A stretch of 64,000 nt of DNA from Ornithodoros turicata (GCF_037126465.1 NC_088201.1:133638052-133702051), one strand, 5' to 3'. Counted from the stretch's first letter, positions 11,687-19,129 are shown. The notes: generated by a model not told the origin, from the sequence alone. A program made the numbers and translations.

Positions 11687-12146
11687 AGTGACCACCTCCT
11701 CCTCCATCGGAAACATTCTTTCCTCGAAGGAGAGTGACGACGTCAAAGTGAAACTCATACTGCAAGCACTGTATCGCATACTCAAGCAGTACGGATTTGA
11801 CCCCTACGACAATAAAAACAAGGCGTCCGACGCTACAAATGACTTTGACTATTCGCTCCTCTCTCCAGAGGTGGACGAAGAGGAAGCGGAAAGGGTCGTC
11901 TCGGAATTAAAGAAGGTTCTTTCCTGGGATCGCGAGGGTTGTGTCTCCGTGTCGGGCAAGCCCATCAGACACTCCTCCGTTTACGAACTCGTCAATTATT
12001 TGTTGCAACGTAAGACGGGAAAGAAACCTTCCTGGTTCCCCAAAGTCTCGAAACTATTGCGTCTGATTTCTCTACCCAAATCTCGCGAGCCTCAGCAGCA
12101 GCAGCAGCAGGCCTCCATTGCGTGGACGACTTATGGAGGGATATGA
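11670..12146 (+). CDS. Conserved Polinton-type protein of unknown function (158 aa)
   Basis: Two parts are visible: an acidic, helical N-terminal half, and a C-terminal block (about residues 85-130) with the pattern W-x(3)-G-x-V-x(3)-GKPI-x(2)-S-x-V-x-ELVNYLL-x-RKTGKKPSWF. I recognise this pattern from unnamed proteins next to the ATPase and integrase in metazoan Polintons; no biochemical function is known to me. A run of six Gln sits near the C-terminus (CAG repeats near 12093-12110), which may be a length-variable site. The start ATG lies inside the previous gene and the end overlaps the integrase start, so all three genes sit in different frames with no spacer. Confidence 0.72.
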   Translation: MAKRIEVTTSSSIGNILSSKESDDVKVKLILQALYRILKQYGFDPYDNKNKASDATNDFDYSLLSPEVDEEEAERVVSELKKVLSWDREGCVSVSGKPIRHSSVYELVNYLLQRKTGKKPSWFPKVSKLLRLISLPKSREPQQQQQQASIAWTTYGGI

Positions 12147-13176
12147 GAAACCAGAGGGTGGTTTGGGGGGTGTGGAACGCTATAGAAAAGCGCATCACTT
12201 GAGCAAAAAGAAGGCTCTCGCCATTCTCAGAAAGCTGGATGCCTACACGCTCCACCATCCGGTCAGAAGAAAGTTTAATAGAAGACGCATCATCGCGCTC
12301 AAGATCAACGACGTGTGGCAAATGGACCTCGCCGATTTTTCAAAATACAAGAGATTCAACGGTGGCTACCGCTACATTCTCGTGGCAATCGATTCCCTCT
12401 CCCGCTTTCTGCGCACCCTCCCGCTAAAGACGAAGCGCCCCGCCGAAATGAAAAGGGCCATGATAAGACTTTTTCGGGGAGGTAACGTACCTACACGCAT
12501 CTTTTGCGACAGAGGCGGGGAATTCTACAACAAGACCGTCAAGGAGTATCTCTCACGAAAGAAGGTACAGATGTATTCTACCTTCTCTCCAGTAATCAAA
12601 GCGTCGCAGGCAGAGCGCGTCATACGCACTTTACGCGACAGAATATTCCGTTATTTTAGAGTAACGGGAAAATACCACTTCGTTTCCGCGCTTCCCAAGA
12701 TCGTGCGCGACTACAACACCACCAAACACAGGACTTTGGGCATCAGCCCGTCCGAAGTCACGCCCGAAAACGAATTGGAGCTGTTCAATAAGATAAATGG
12801 GAAGCCCGTCGTACCCTCCGTGAAAAAGAAGCTCAAACTGGGGGATAAAGTGAGGGTCCTACTTCACAGAAAAGGTTTTCATAAGAGCTCGGAAGGGAGT
12901 TGGTCGCCTCAGATTTTCACCGTCTCCCGCCTGAGAGACACCTCTCCTCCCGTCGTACACCTGGAAGATTACCGGGGTAAGGAAGTGGACGGATCTTTCT
13001 ACCCGGAGGAGGTACTCGTCGTAACCCGAGACGCCAATCAGCCTTGGCCAGTAACGAAAGTGCTGAGAAAGAAGCAGGTGAACGGTCAGAGCTTCTCCTT
13101 GGTTCGCTGGTTCGGTTACGACAAAGAACACGACAGTTGGGTTCCGAGCAGCGACGTGGTCAAGATTGGGAAATGA
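12133..13176 (+). CDS. Retroviral-type DDE integrase with C-terminal chromodomain (347 aa)
   Basis: Predicted to insert element DNA by end processing and strand transfer. Catalytic residues are D65 (WQMDLADF), D126 (IFCDRGGEF) and E161 (SQAERVIRTL), with 34 residues between the last two, close to the D,D(35)E spacing of the family. A C-terminal chromodomain-like region (about 305-347; WPVTKVL, SLVRWFGY, SWVPSSDV) is common in Polinton integrases and may steer insertion to marked chromatin, which fits the satellite target. No clear N-terminal HHCC finger is seen. The ATG at 12133 was chosen as the first Met; the open frame upstream begins only with TTG. It overlaps the previous gene by 14 bp and the next by 4 bp (ATGA). 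Confidence 0.95.
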   Translation: MEGYEKPEGGLGGVERYRKAHHLSKKKALAILRKLDAYTLHHPVRRKFNRRRIIALKINDVWQMDLADFSKYKRFNGGYRYILVAIDSLSRFLRTLPLKTKRPAEMKRAMIRLFRGGNVPTRIFCDRGGEFYNKTVKEYLSRKKVQMYSTFSPVIKASQAERVIRTLRDRIFRYFRVTGKYHFVSALPKIVRDYNTTKHRTLGISPSEVTPENELELFNKINGKPVVPSVKKKLKLGDKVRVLLHRKGFHKSSEGSWSPQIFTVSRLRDTSPPVVHLEDYRGKEVDGSFYPEEVLVVTRDANQPWPVTKVLRKKQVNGQSFSLVRWFGYDKEHDSWVPSSDVVKIGK

Positions 13177-14450
13177 TGTCAGACATCTACGTCCACCTGC
13201 TCTCGAACGCCAGCATGGATAAGTTTCCCTCGAATAAACTCAACGCCTTCACGGTAGCTTTCGATAGTCCGCTTCAGCTCTCGAATCGGTATAAAGGCGG
13301 TCTGATGGATCTCAGCATAAGTAACGATTTTTTAAATATCGGGTACGAAAGGCAAGATGCGAAAATCGAGGTTTCTTTTGAGGACACGGTGGAAGCCGGC
13401 AGAACTTTTCGTGTCACCTCGGATCTCGAGAGGGATTTGGGAAAAGCCCTTTCGGAATTCGACGTTTCTTTCGCGTACAATAAATCGCGATACGACTTCG
13501 TCTTACCCGTGGACGTGAAAGCCGTGGAATTGGACCCTCGGCTCGCGCAAGCGCTCGACGCCTCGCTAGCGTCCCGCGAAGCAGGTCGTGCGGTGAAACC
13601 CCCCAAATTGAGCGAACGCGAAGCCACCTCCATCTTATTGGAGCACGCCGCAGCCGCCGTCGCTTTCGGCGACGTCACTCTGAATTCGGAAACCACGTCC
13701 CTACGGAACACACTCAACAAGTATTTCCAGACGCACAAGCTGGACGCCTCGCTAGAATTCGCGGATAACGTGTACTCTCTGAAAACACCGAAAGGGTTGC
13801 ACGTACCGGAACCCTTTGTCAAGCTGCTACATCTCACAGCCGTCGAGGGACACGAAGAAACGCTACGCGTCTCTCTCCCCATAGCGCGTCAATTTTCTTT
13901 CACGATCAAGACGAAAATTCCTCGATCTTTGCAAGTACATCTGCCTCCCGGCTATTATGCGACGCCGCAAGCACTTCTAAATGCGATTAATCAGCGCGTA
14001 GGCGAACGCGCGCGCTTCAGCTTCGACGGAACCGAACAGAAATGTAAAATTCGGCTTTCCGAGGGCACCTCCACCCTAAGACTTTCCGAGTACCTGGCCG
14101 TGCTTTTGGGCTTCGAATCGCGTACCGTGTTCACGGGGGATGAGGATGCTACGAGCTCCGTCGAGGTACTCCTGGAACCCCCGTTTCACAACATAATCGT
14201 GTACACGGATATCGTGGAACCCACGTACGTGGGGAGCGGGAAAAAACCGATATTAAAAATACTACTCTTTTATTACGAGAAAGACAAGCACGTCGTCACC
14301 TACACGTTAGATAACATCCAGTATTTTAACCTGTCTCAATTCGAAATTCCTTCAGTGACGATCGTTCTCGCGGACGAAACGGGAAGACGTTTGCCGTTGC
14401 GGTCCAAAGGCAGAACCAATCTAACGTTGCATTTCAAATATGTACCGTAA
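13173..14450 (+). CDS. Penton-like minor capsid protein (425 aa)
   Basis: Probable vertex (penton) protein of the icosahedral capsid. The start region IYVHLLSNASMDKFPSNKL matches the typical opening of Polinton minor capsid proteins (a Y-x-L-x-SN-S-M-x-FP-N pattern followed by a long beta-rich region). A C-terminal part includes LPPGYYATPQALLNAIN (about 308-324), LSEYLAVLLGF and IIVYTDIVEPTYVGS, also characteristic. The start is the ATG overlapping the integrase stop; the frame is open upstream only as an overprint of the integrase gene. The central region (about 115-200) is charged and helical and may be a lineage-specific insertion. It overlaps the next ORF by 11 bp. Confidence 0.85.
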   Translation: MMSDIYVHLLSNASMDKFPSNKLNAFTVAFDSPLQLSNRYKGGLMDLSISNDFLNIGYERQDAKIEVSFEDTVEAGRTFRVTSDLERDLGKALSEFDVSFAYNKSRYDFVLPVDVKAVELDPRLAQALDASLASREAGRAVKPPKLSEREATSILLEHAAAAVAFGDVTLNSETTSLRNTLNKYFQTHKLDASLEFADNVYSLKTPKGLHVPEPFVKLLHLTAVEGHEETLRVSLPIARQFSFTIKTKIPRSLQVHLPPGYYATPQALLNAINQRVGERARFSFDGTEQKCKIRLSEGTSTLRLSEYLAVLLGFESRTVFTGDEDATSSVEVLLEPPFHNIIVYTDIVEPTYVGSGKKPILKILLFYYEKDKHVVTYTLDNIQYFNLSQFEIPSVTIVLADETGRRLPLRSKGRTNLTLHFKYVP

Positions 14451-14769
14451 TTCCCCCAAAATAATTCCCGTGTACACGGGACCCCTTTTCCAACGAGGGG
14501 GCGGTGTGTTGAGCAACATATCCAAGTTTATCGTTCCCATCTGGCAGCAAATAAAACCGATCGCCAAGAGAACGTTGAAGCGCTTGGCGCGGAATTTGGC
14601 CGATGGCGAAGGAATATCGCGCGCAGTAAAAAAGACGGCCATAGCAACGGGGAGAGACGTGCTGGATTCCATGGAGGGCTCTGGAAACAACAATGGGAAG
14701 AAACGCCGCAAACGACAACAAAAGGCGCCGACACACGACGCACCTGCAGATATCTTTGGTACGCCGTGA
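14440..14769 (+). CDS. Basic pX-like virion protein (109 aa)
   Basis: Lies between penton and major capsid genes, where animal Polintons and adintoviruses encode a small basic protein compared with adenovirus core/maturation proteins. Visible features are an N-terminal segment ending FQRGGGVLSNISKF, an amphipathic helix with IAKRTLKRLARNL (about 44-56), and a Lys/Arg cluster NGKKRRKRQQK (about 85-95) that could bind DNA or act as a nuclear signal. Such proteins may be cut by the element protease; the GGG near residue 21 is a candidate site by analogy only. The ATG overlaps the penton stop region. No hydrophobic anchor is obvious. Confidence 0.75.
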   Translation: MYRNSPKIIPVYTGPLFQRGGGVLSNISKFIVPIWQQIKPIAKRTLKRLARNLADGEGISRAVKKTAIATGRDVLDSMEGSGNNNGKKRRKRQQKAPTHDAPADIFGTP

Positions 14770-14799
14770 AGGTCACACATCCGCTGCGCGCGCTCCGTC

Positions 14800-16089
14800 A
14801 TGACGTCAACGAAAGGAAAAATACAGACGCCGATCTGTCTAACGAGTGACGTGATGATATTCGAACCCCCTTCCATTCAATACGGCGTGGAAGATACTTC
14901 GTACCAACTTTTTTATCCGGTCAACGGAGTAAATAATTCCGTGATCGAGTTTTGTATTCAAAATTTGCAAAGGGCACACTTGGATCTCTACGGCAGTTTC
15001 GTGTCTTTGACCGTGCGCATTGTTCGCGACGACGGGGAAGAAATGGACGAGAAAGATGTCGTTTTCCCAATAAACCACCTGTTGAGCGGCATGTTTAAGA
15101 CGGTCACCGTTTATGCGAACAACAAACTCGTCAGTTCCAACGAGTTGTACGCCTACAGGAGTATTTTGGACGTCGTGCTTCATTCCACGCCCGCGGCTCA
15201 AGAAACAGTGCACGCGGCTGGACTTTATGTCGAGGACGACGAACATTTAAAGAACGATTACGACGTCTCGTCTCGCGGTCCGAAACAACGTTACGAAGCG
15301 ACGAAGGGTGGCAAATACTTTAACCTGGTCGGTCAGATCAATACCGACCTGTTTCAACAGCCGCGCCTGATGGTACCTGCCGTCGAAATTCGCGTCGTTT
15401 TCCTGTTAAACAACGACGAATTTAAGCTCGTATCGGTCCCCAAAGACAAGAAAACGTACAATTACGAGGTGGACATTAAAGAAATGACGTTACACTTGAA
15501 AAAGGTGACGCTGGCACCTTCCCTATTTTTGGAATACGAGCGGCGGCTTCAGACCACGCCGGCCATCTACGTGTTACGCGGATTGGAAACCAAGGTGCGG
15601 AGCTTGAGTGCCGGGAGCTTGGACGCTCACTTTGAAAACGTTTACCCCGAAAGGGTGCCTTCCAAATTATGCGTCGCCCTGCTCGCCACGTCCGACTTTC
15701 TCGGCGACATCCAATCGAACCCCTACAAATTCCGTCATTACGACCTGTCTCATTCGATGCTCTCCGTGGACGGTCAGCAAGTGCGAGCCGAGTACGACTT
15801 TCAGAACGACCTCATCAAAATTCCCTACTTTAACTTCTTGCAAGAACTGGGAGAGAAACATTTCAAGTATAGCTACGAGCGATTTAAAACGAACGGGTTC
15901 CTTCTCTACTTCAACTTGGACGTGGACAAGTGTTCTTCTCCTTCGCATTTGAACGAGTGGCGAAAAGGAAACGTTCGCCTGCAATTACGCTTCGCTAAAG
16001 CCCTTCCACACGCGGTCACCGTCCTCTTGATTTCCGAGTGTCCCAAGCTCATGTACGTCGACAAGGACCGTACGGTCACCTTCCCATAA
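14800..16089 (+). CDS. Double-jelly-roll major capsid protein (429 aa)
   Basis: Hexon-like subunit forming the capsid shell. It shows the family pattern: LFYPVNGVNNSVIEFCI (about 38-54), a Y/DLYGSFVSLTVRIV strand, PINHLLSGMFKTVTVYANNK (about 90-109) and YAYRSILDVVL, which correspond to the conserved N-terminal jelly roll of Polinton capsids. The second half is beta-rich with few low-complexity stretches. Length is close to that usual for Polinton major capsid proteins (about 400-650). A gap of 30 bp separates it from the pX-like gene. The start ATG overlaps a TGACGTCA palindrome (14801-14808), the motif repeated near 17634-17947. The frame is intact. Confidence 0.92.
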   Translation: MTSTKGKIQTPICLTSDVMIFEPPSIQYGVEDTSYQLFYPVNGVNNSVIEFCIQNLQRAHLDLYGSFVSLTVRIVRDDGEEMDEKDVVFPINHLLSGMFKTVTVYANNKLVSSNELYAYRSILDVVLHSTPAAQETVHAAGLYVEDDEHLKNDYDVSSRGPKQRYEATKGGKYFNLVGQINTDLFQQPRLMVPAVEIRVVFLLNNDEFKLVSVPKDKKTYNYEVDIKEMTLHLKKVTLAPSLFLEYERRLQTTPAIYVLRGLETKVRSLSAGSLDAHFENVYPERVPSKLCVALLATSDFLGDIQSNPYKFRHYDLSHSMLSVDGQQVRAEYDFQNDLIKIPYFNFLQELGEKHFKYSYERFKTNGFLLYFNLDVDKCSSPSHLNEWRKGNVRLQLRFAKALPHAVTVLLISECPKLMYVDKDRTVTFP

Positions 16090-16094
16090 AAAAA

Positions 16095-16535
16095 ATGTAC
16101 GAGAGCGACATCTTGGAACTCGTGTTCCTGAACCCCCTCGCTTCCTCCATGCTGAGAGGCATTTGCGCTTCAAACGAAGCCTTCGTTTTACGCAAGCCCG
16201 GTTATTTAATCATCAATACGGAAGAGCGAAGAAGACGCGGGCAGCACTGGGTGCTCTACCTGAAAAACTACGACGGGTCTGCCGTGTTTTTCGACAGCTA
16301 CGGACTTCCCCCCATCGAAGCAAACCTTCGAGGGACTTTACCTGTAGTGGACGAGTATAACGACAAGTGTATTCAATCGCCTTTTTCGCCTTACTGCGGG
16401 CTTTTTTGTATCTACGTAGCCACGCGCATGTCGAAACGCTACAGCTTGAAAAGTTGTGTATCCATGTTTTCCTGTAACCTCGAAGAGAATGGCGAAACAA
16501 TAAAACGTCTCCTCGTGAGCGAACTCGTTTCGTAA
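16095..16535 (+). CDS. Adenain-type cysteine protease (146 aa)
   Basis: Maturation protease expected to trim capsid and core proteins. Candidate catalytic residues are H51 (GQHWVLYL), D67 (FFDSYG), Q94 (IQSPF) and C101 (PYCGLFC). The Gln-to-Cys distance of 7 equals that of the adenovirus protease. D replaces the Glu found in adenain, as in other members. The open frame extends 19 codons upstream inside the capsid gene, but the ATG at 16095, 5 bp after the capsid stop, gives the usual start. It is the last gene of the rightward structural block. Confidence 0.92.
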   Translation: MYESDILELVFLNPLASSMLRGICASNEAFVLRKPGYLIINTEERRRRGQHWVLYLKNYDGSAVFFDSYGLPPIEANLRGTLPVVDEYNDKCIQSPFSPYCGLFCIYVATRMSKRYSLKSCVSMFSCNLEENGETIKRLLVSELVS

Positions 16536-16556
16536 AAAAATAGACTATTTATTTTT
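16536..16556. terminator. Convergent gene ends; minus-strand poly(A) signal
   Basis: Only 21 bp separate the protease stop from the stop of the minus-strand gene. TTTATT at 16548-16553 is AATAAA on the minus strand. No canonical AATAAA is seen for the plus strand within this gap. Confidence 0.6.
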
Positions 16557-16955
16557 TCACGACATACACAAGACCCTTGCGAGACGATCTTCCAACGTGC
16601 TGACCCGACGCTCACCGCCGCCGTCGTCGCCGGTCTGCACCGTGACGTCGAGGGATGTGTGGAGAAGCCAGTAGCGACGGACGATAGGCCGGTTGAAACC
16701 CGCGTTGATGAGACACGGGTCGACTGTCTCTCCTCGTCTATACTTCTCCAGCAGCTCGAGCTTGTAATCTACGAAACGCTTCATTTTCTTTGCAATCTTC
16801 CCACTGACGGTGAACAGACGTAAGGGTATCGTCTTGAGAATCGAGCGAAAGTCTCCCTCGCAGCTATCGCCGTGAATATAATCGCGTAATCGCAGCAAGT
16901 CCCGATACATTCGTGTTTGCACAAAGGTGGCAAACCTCTGCTCGGGCGTCATCAT
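16557..16955 (-). CDS. Unknown minus-strand element protein (132 aa)
   Basis: Opens with two Met codons (16955 and 16952). The first two thirds look helical and basic (RMYRDLLRLRDYIHG; KIAKKMKRFVDYKLELLEKY); the last third is richer in Gly, Asp and Thr. No family is recognised. Its presumed promoter pairs an AATAAA-run (16990-16995 region) with a TCTCAGT initiator a few bases before the ATG, as in the ATPase gene. The same AATAAA-run is the likely poly(A) signal of the upstream spliced gene. A poly(A) signal follows its stop. It may be an accessory or DNA-associated protein, but this is a guess. Confidence 0.65.
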   Translation of the reverse strand: MMTPEQRFATFVQTRMYRDLLRLRDYIHGDSCEGDFRSILKTIPLRLFTVSGKIAKKMKRFVDYKLELLEKYRRGETVDPCLINAGFNRPIVRRYWLLHTSLDVTVQTGDDGGGERRVSTLEDRLARVLCMS

Positions 16956-16990
16956 GACTGAGACGGAATGAGAGTAGACAACCTTTTTTT

Positions 16991-17217
16991 TTATTTCTCG
17001 TTACACACGAATTGGGCTCCAGCTTTGGTTTCGTAGCCGGGAAGGCAGCCCAAATACGGACGAAGGCTCGAGTCTAACCAATGGCTGGGGTTTCTCGACC
17101 AGAGTCCACCGCAGCGACAGGTAGTCAGTTGATCGCCGATTCGCAAAAAGAAGGTCTTTGGAGGAGGCTTGAAGGTTAGGACCAGGGGTAGATCTCCCGT
17201 CAGTAGCCATTCGTAAT
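16991..17217 (-). CDS. Alternative 3' exon encoding a second cysteine module
   Basis: Open from a splice acceptor (TTGCAG before 17217) to TAA at 16993-16991. It has no ATG at its start and no TATA box, so it must be reached by splicing. The first two bases complete a codon left by phase-1 donors, which fits exon 1 of the neighbouring gene (ending 17658). It encodes 74 full codons with TCRCGGLWSRNPSHW and LRPYLGC followed by a late Cys. This parallels the CGGLWS...HW...RPFLGC module encoded by exons 2 and 3 of that gene. Exon 1 to this exon would give about 93 residues from the first ATG. Joining exon 2 to it also keeps frame, so RNA evidence is needed. Confidence 0.65.
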
Positions 17218-17290
17218 CTGCAACGAAAGGAGTGTGAGAAACGCATGTATTTTTTTTTTAACTCAAACACACACACACGTACAATCTTCT

Positions 17291-17679
17291 TCAGTCACAG
17301 AGTGACACTGATGGTCCATCTTCTCCATCTTCCTTCAATAGTCGAAGTCCTTCGCAACGTACGTCGAACGGTACCGTCCGACAGCCGAGAAACGGGCGAA
17401 TCAATCGGTCCGTCCAATGCTTTTGCTCTGAAAAAAATGTGAACGATTATAGAACGTATTAAAAAAAATAACGAGGAAGCGTACCTTTGGACCACAATCC
17501 ACCGCAATTGGTGCAGAAGAAGCGGGCCCTGCCAATCTCCCGAAATATGTGAGGCGGGAAAACACCGACTTCACGCGCAGCAAAAGTGTTGTACACTGGA
17601 AACGAAACTCTTCAAACATTTCGACGATGATGATGACGTCATGGGTATATTACTTACGAGGATCTACCAAGCTGATCAT
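17291..17679 (-). CDS. Spliced small cysteine-module protein (three exons)
   Basis: Exons are 17712-17658 (exon 1), 17595-17485 and 17427-17291. Introns of 62 and 57 nt have GTAAGT/CAG and GTACGC/CAG borders, both phase 1. The start is taken at the ATG 17679, 8 nt after a predicted cap at 17687. In-frame ATGs at 17712 and 17700 lie upstream of that cap, and the first overlaps the TATA box. Length is 89 aa from 17679, or 100 from 17712. Exon 2 ends with FFCTNCGGLWSK; exon 3 supplies HW...RPFLGC and a further Cys, giving a Cys/His set that could bind zinc (CxxC, His, Cys). Spacing differs from BIR and RING domains; no family is recognised. Position and promoter suggest an early accessory protein. 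Confidence 0.68.
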
Positions 17680-17686
17680 GATGGAA

Positions 17687-17717
17687 TGACGATCGGCCAT
17701 TCGCTTCGACATTTATA
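17687..17717 (-). promoter_or_regulatory. TATA and initiator of the spliced minus-strand gene
   Basis: On the minus strand TATAAAT occupies 17717-17711, and a GTCATT initiator has its A at 17687, exactly 30 bases from the first T. This matches the plus-strand promoter at 10304-10334 in spacing and in the CGTCAT context. Confidence 0.65.
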
Positions 17718-17740
17718 GTAAAGCTTTGCCTCTCACTCTC

Positions 17741-18000
17741 TATGACGTCATTGAACGTGTTTGGGCATGTTAAGACGTGTTTGAACATGTTTGGACATAG
17801 GCGGCGAAGTCGCCCCTGGACACACTCGTTCCTCTCTCTTCCTCTTATGACGTCATTGAACGTGTCTGAACATGTTTGGACGTGTTTGGACACAGGCGAC
17901 GAAGTCGTCCCTGGACACACTACTTCCTCTCTCTCTCTATGACGTCATTGAACGTGTTTGAACATGTTTGAACGTGTTTGAACATGTTGTGACGTGTGTA
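17741..18000. promoter_or_regulatory. TGACGTCA repeat cluster between divergent promoters
   Basis: Three tandem units of about 92-105 bp each start with TATGACGTCATTGAACGTGT (near 17741, 17846, 17938). They hold perfect CRE/ATF-type palindromes at 17743-17750, 17848-17855 and 17940-17947, plus runs of GAACATGTTTG/GAACGTGTTTG. A fourth palindrome is at 17634-17641 inside intron 1 of the minus-strand gene. The cluster lies between the minus promoter (17717) and the plus promoter (18345). It may be an enhancer for both, or an origin-like array; this is inferred. Confidence 0.6.
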
Positions 18001-18044
18001 GACACGAACCCCGCAATACGAAAAACGTCGCGCAGTACAAATTA

Positions 18045-18165
18045 GATTGGTGGTTAGTGTGTCGCGCCCAGTGTAGAAGGATCCTGGGTTCGAATCCCAC
18101 TCTGGGACGGTTACACAGGATGTGACAGCGGGTCGTCTCTCTCTCTCTCTCTCTCTCTCCGTCTT
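18045..18165 (+). mobile_element. tRNA-derived SINE-like segment with Pol III boxes
   Basis: TGGTTAGTGTG at 18051-18061 fits an A box and GGTTCGAATCC at 18087-18097 is a perfect B box. The sequence around it (CTGGGTTCGAATCCCACTCT) looks like a tRNA T arm. Box spacing is shorter than in tRNA genes and no cloverleaf is closed, so it is not called a tRNA. It ends in a (TC)n run (about 18135-18162), as SINE tails often do. No TTTT terminator follows until about 18470. A small RNA gene is the alternative. Confidence 0.55.
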
Positions 18166-18344
18166 TGTAGTCCTTGGACGTCTCTGGTCTCGAACCCCCT
18201 GTGTCTCCCCTCCTCCTCCTCCTCCTCCTCGCACGATATTGGAGGAACAAAGGGCGGCATCTTGTCACAGAAGCAAAGTGGCGGATTTACGTAATCGATG
18301 GATATGACGTGAATGGGGTTAGTGCGAGCGTGAGAACCCTGTAC

Positions 18345-18380
18345 TATAAGATGGTCATCCCCTGTACCCCCCTTGTCCAC
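18345..18380 (+). promoter_or_regulatory. Probable TATA promoter of the right accessory gene
   Basis: TATAAG at 18345-18350 precedes the chosen ATG (18408) by 63 bp. A start site near 18375-18380 is expected from the spacing of the other element promoters; the initiator is weaker (TCCACT). A CT-rich and CTC-repeat tract (18135-18230) lies upstream. Confidence 0.45.
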
Positions 18381-18407
18381 TATTCTCGAATCAAGAGTCC
18401 CGAGAAA

Positions 18408-19025
18408 ATGCTGCATACGTTCCAGACGATTTTGGACCTTCTGGTCCACATTCGTCCGCCGTTTGGTAAGTTTTTCTCTATCTCTTCTTGTTTAGAAATA
18501 GTTATTTTCTAATACCTAACGTTCCTCTGTAGGTTTCACTGTGACACACATTGTGCAGCTATTTTTCCAGCTGATCCCCGGTGCGGGGGGAGATGTGCCC
18601 CGCTTGGATATGGAGACGTTTTTGCAAGCGTTCGCCATCGTAGGCGAAGAAGACATTGAGACGGCCACCACAGAAGTGCTCATGGCGTGCTACGGCAGGG
18701 AGTGGCGAGAAATCGCTGTGCAGCGGGGACTAGAGGGGGAGCTCTTTTTCAGAGTGCCCCGAAGCTTAGAGGAGCATACTTTACCGCTAGAAGGTACTGC
18801 TCCTTTAAGCTTCGGGGAAGCGGAGCACCTCCTCTACTCCCTGGTGCACCAGTGTAACAGAGCGAGTGCAGCGGGTTGGAGAGAACTCGCTGAACGCTGG
18901 ATGGCGAGTCAAATACCGTGAGTGTTTTTCGATTGTGGTTTTTGTTCGTAGAATCCTTATTCTGGTTCTTTATTACTAGATTGGATCCCTGGGTTCTTAT
19001 AGAAGACCATGAAGCACCCATGTAA
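18408..19025 (+). CDS. Spliced accessory protein of unknown function (162 aa, three exons)
   Basis: Exons are 18408-18465, 18533-18917 and 18980-19025; introns are 67 and 62 nt with GTAAGT/TGTAG and GTGAGT/ACTAG borders, and the frame is kept across both. Without the second splice the frame stops at once (18919-18921), so a 3-residue-different C-terminus is possible by intron retention. An AATAAA follows at 19037-19042. The N-terminus is hydrophobic and helical (HTFQTILDLLVHI; IVQLFFQLIPG), followed by acidic helices, a segment SAAGWRELAERWM near residue 133, and a short C-terminal tail with DPWVLIEDHE. An all-helical fold of death-domain or Bcl-2 type is conceivable from composition only; no family is recognised. 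Confidence 0.65.
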
Positions 19026-19036
19026 ACACGTCAGCC

Positions 19037-19042
19037 AATAAA
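19037..19042 (+). terminator. Poly(A) signal AATAAA
   Basis: Canonical AATAAA 12 bp after the stop codon of the spliced 18408-19025 gene. Confidence 0.7.
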
Positions 19043-19129
19043 CGCACATCGTCTTTCGAATCACGCGACTCTCTATCTCTCTCTCTCTGTCCCAATACAA
19101 TAGAAGAATAGGAAACCACAGATCCTGCG

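Noticed and set aside
13044..13172. Longer start for the penton-like protein
   Set aside because: Lies within the integrase chromodomain; the ATGA overlap at 13173 gives the family-typical N-terminus.
17001..17276. 91-codon minus-strand ORF overlapping the alternative cysteine exon
   Set aside because: Another frame of the same DNA encodes the CGGLWS/LGC module conserved with exons 2-3, so this ORF is a shadow.
16557..17712. BIR (IAP-type) or RING domain in the Cys modules
   Set aside because: The CxxC to His and His to Cys distances do not match BIR or RING spacing, and key aromatic and Gly positions are not convincing.
18051..18097. tRNA gene
   Set aside because: A and B boxes are present, but the spacing is short and no acceptor stem or anticodon loop can be closed; called SINE-like instead.
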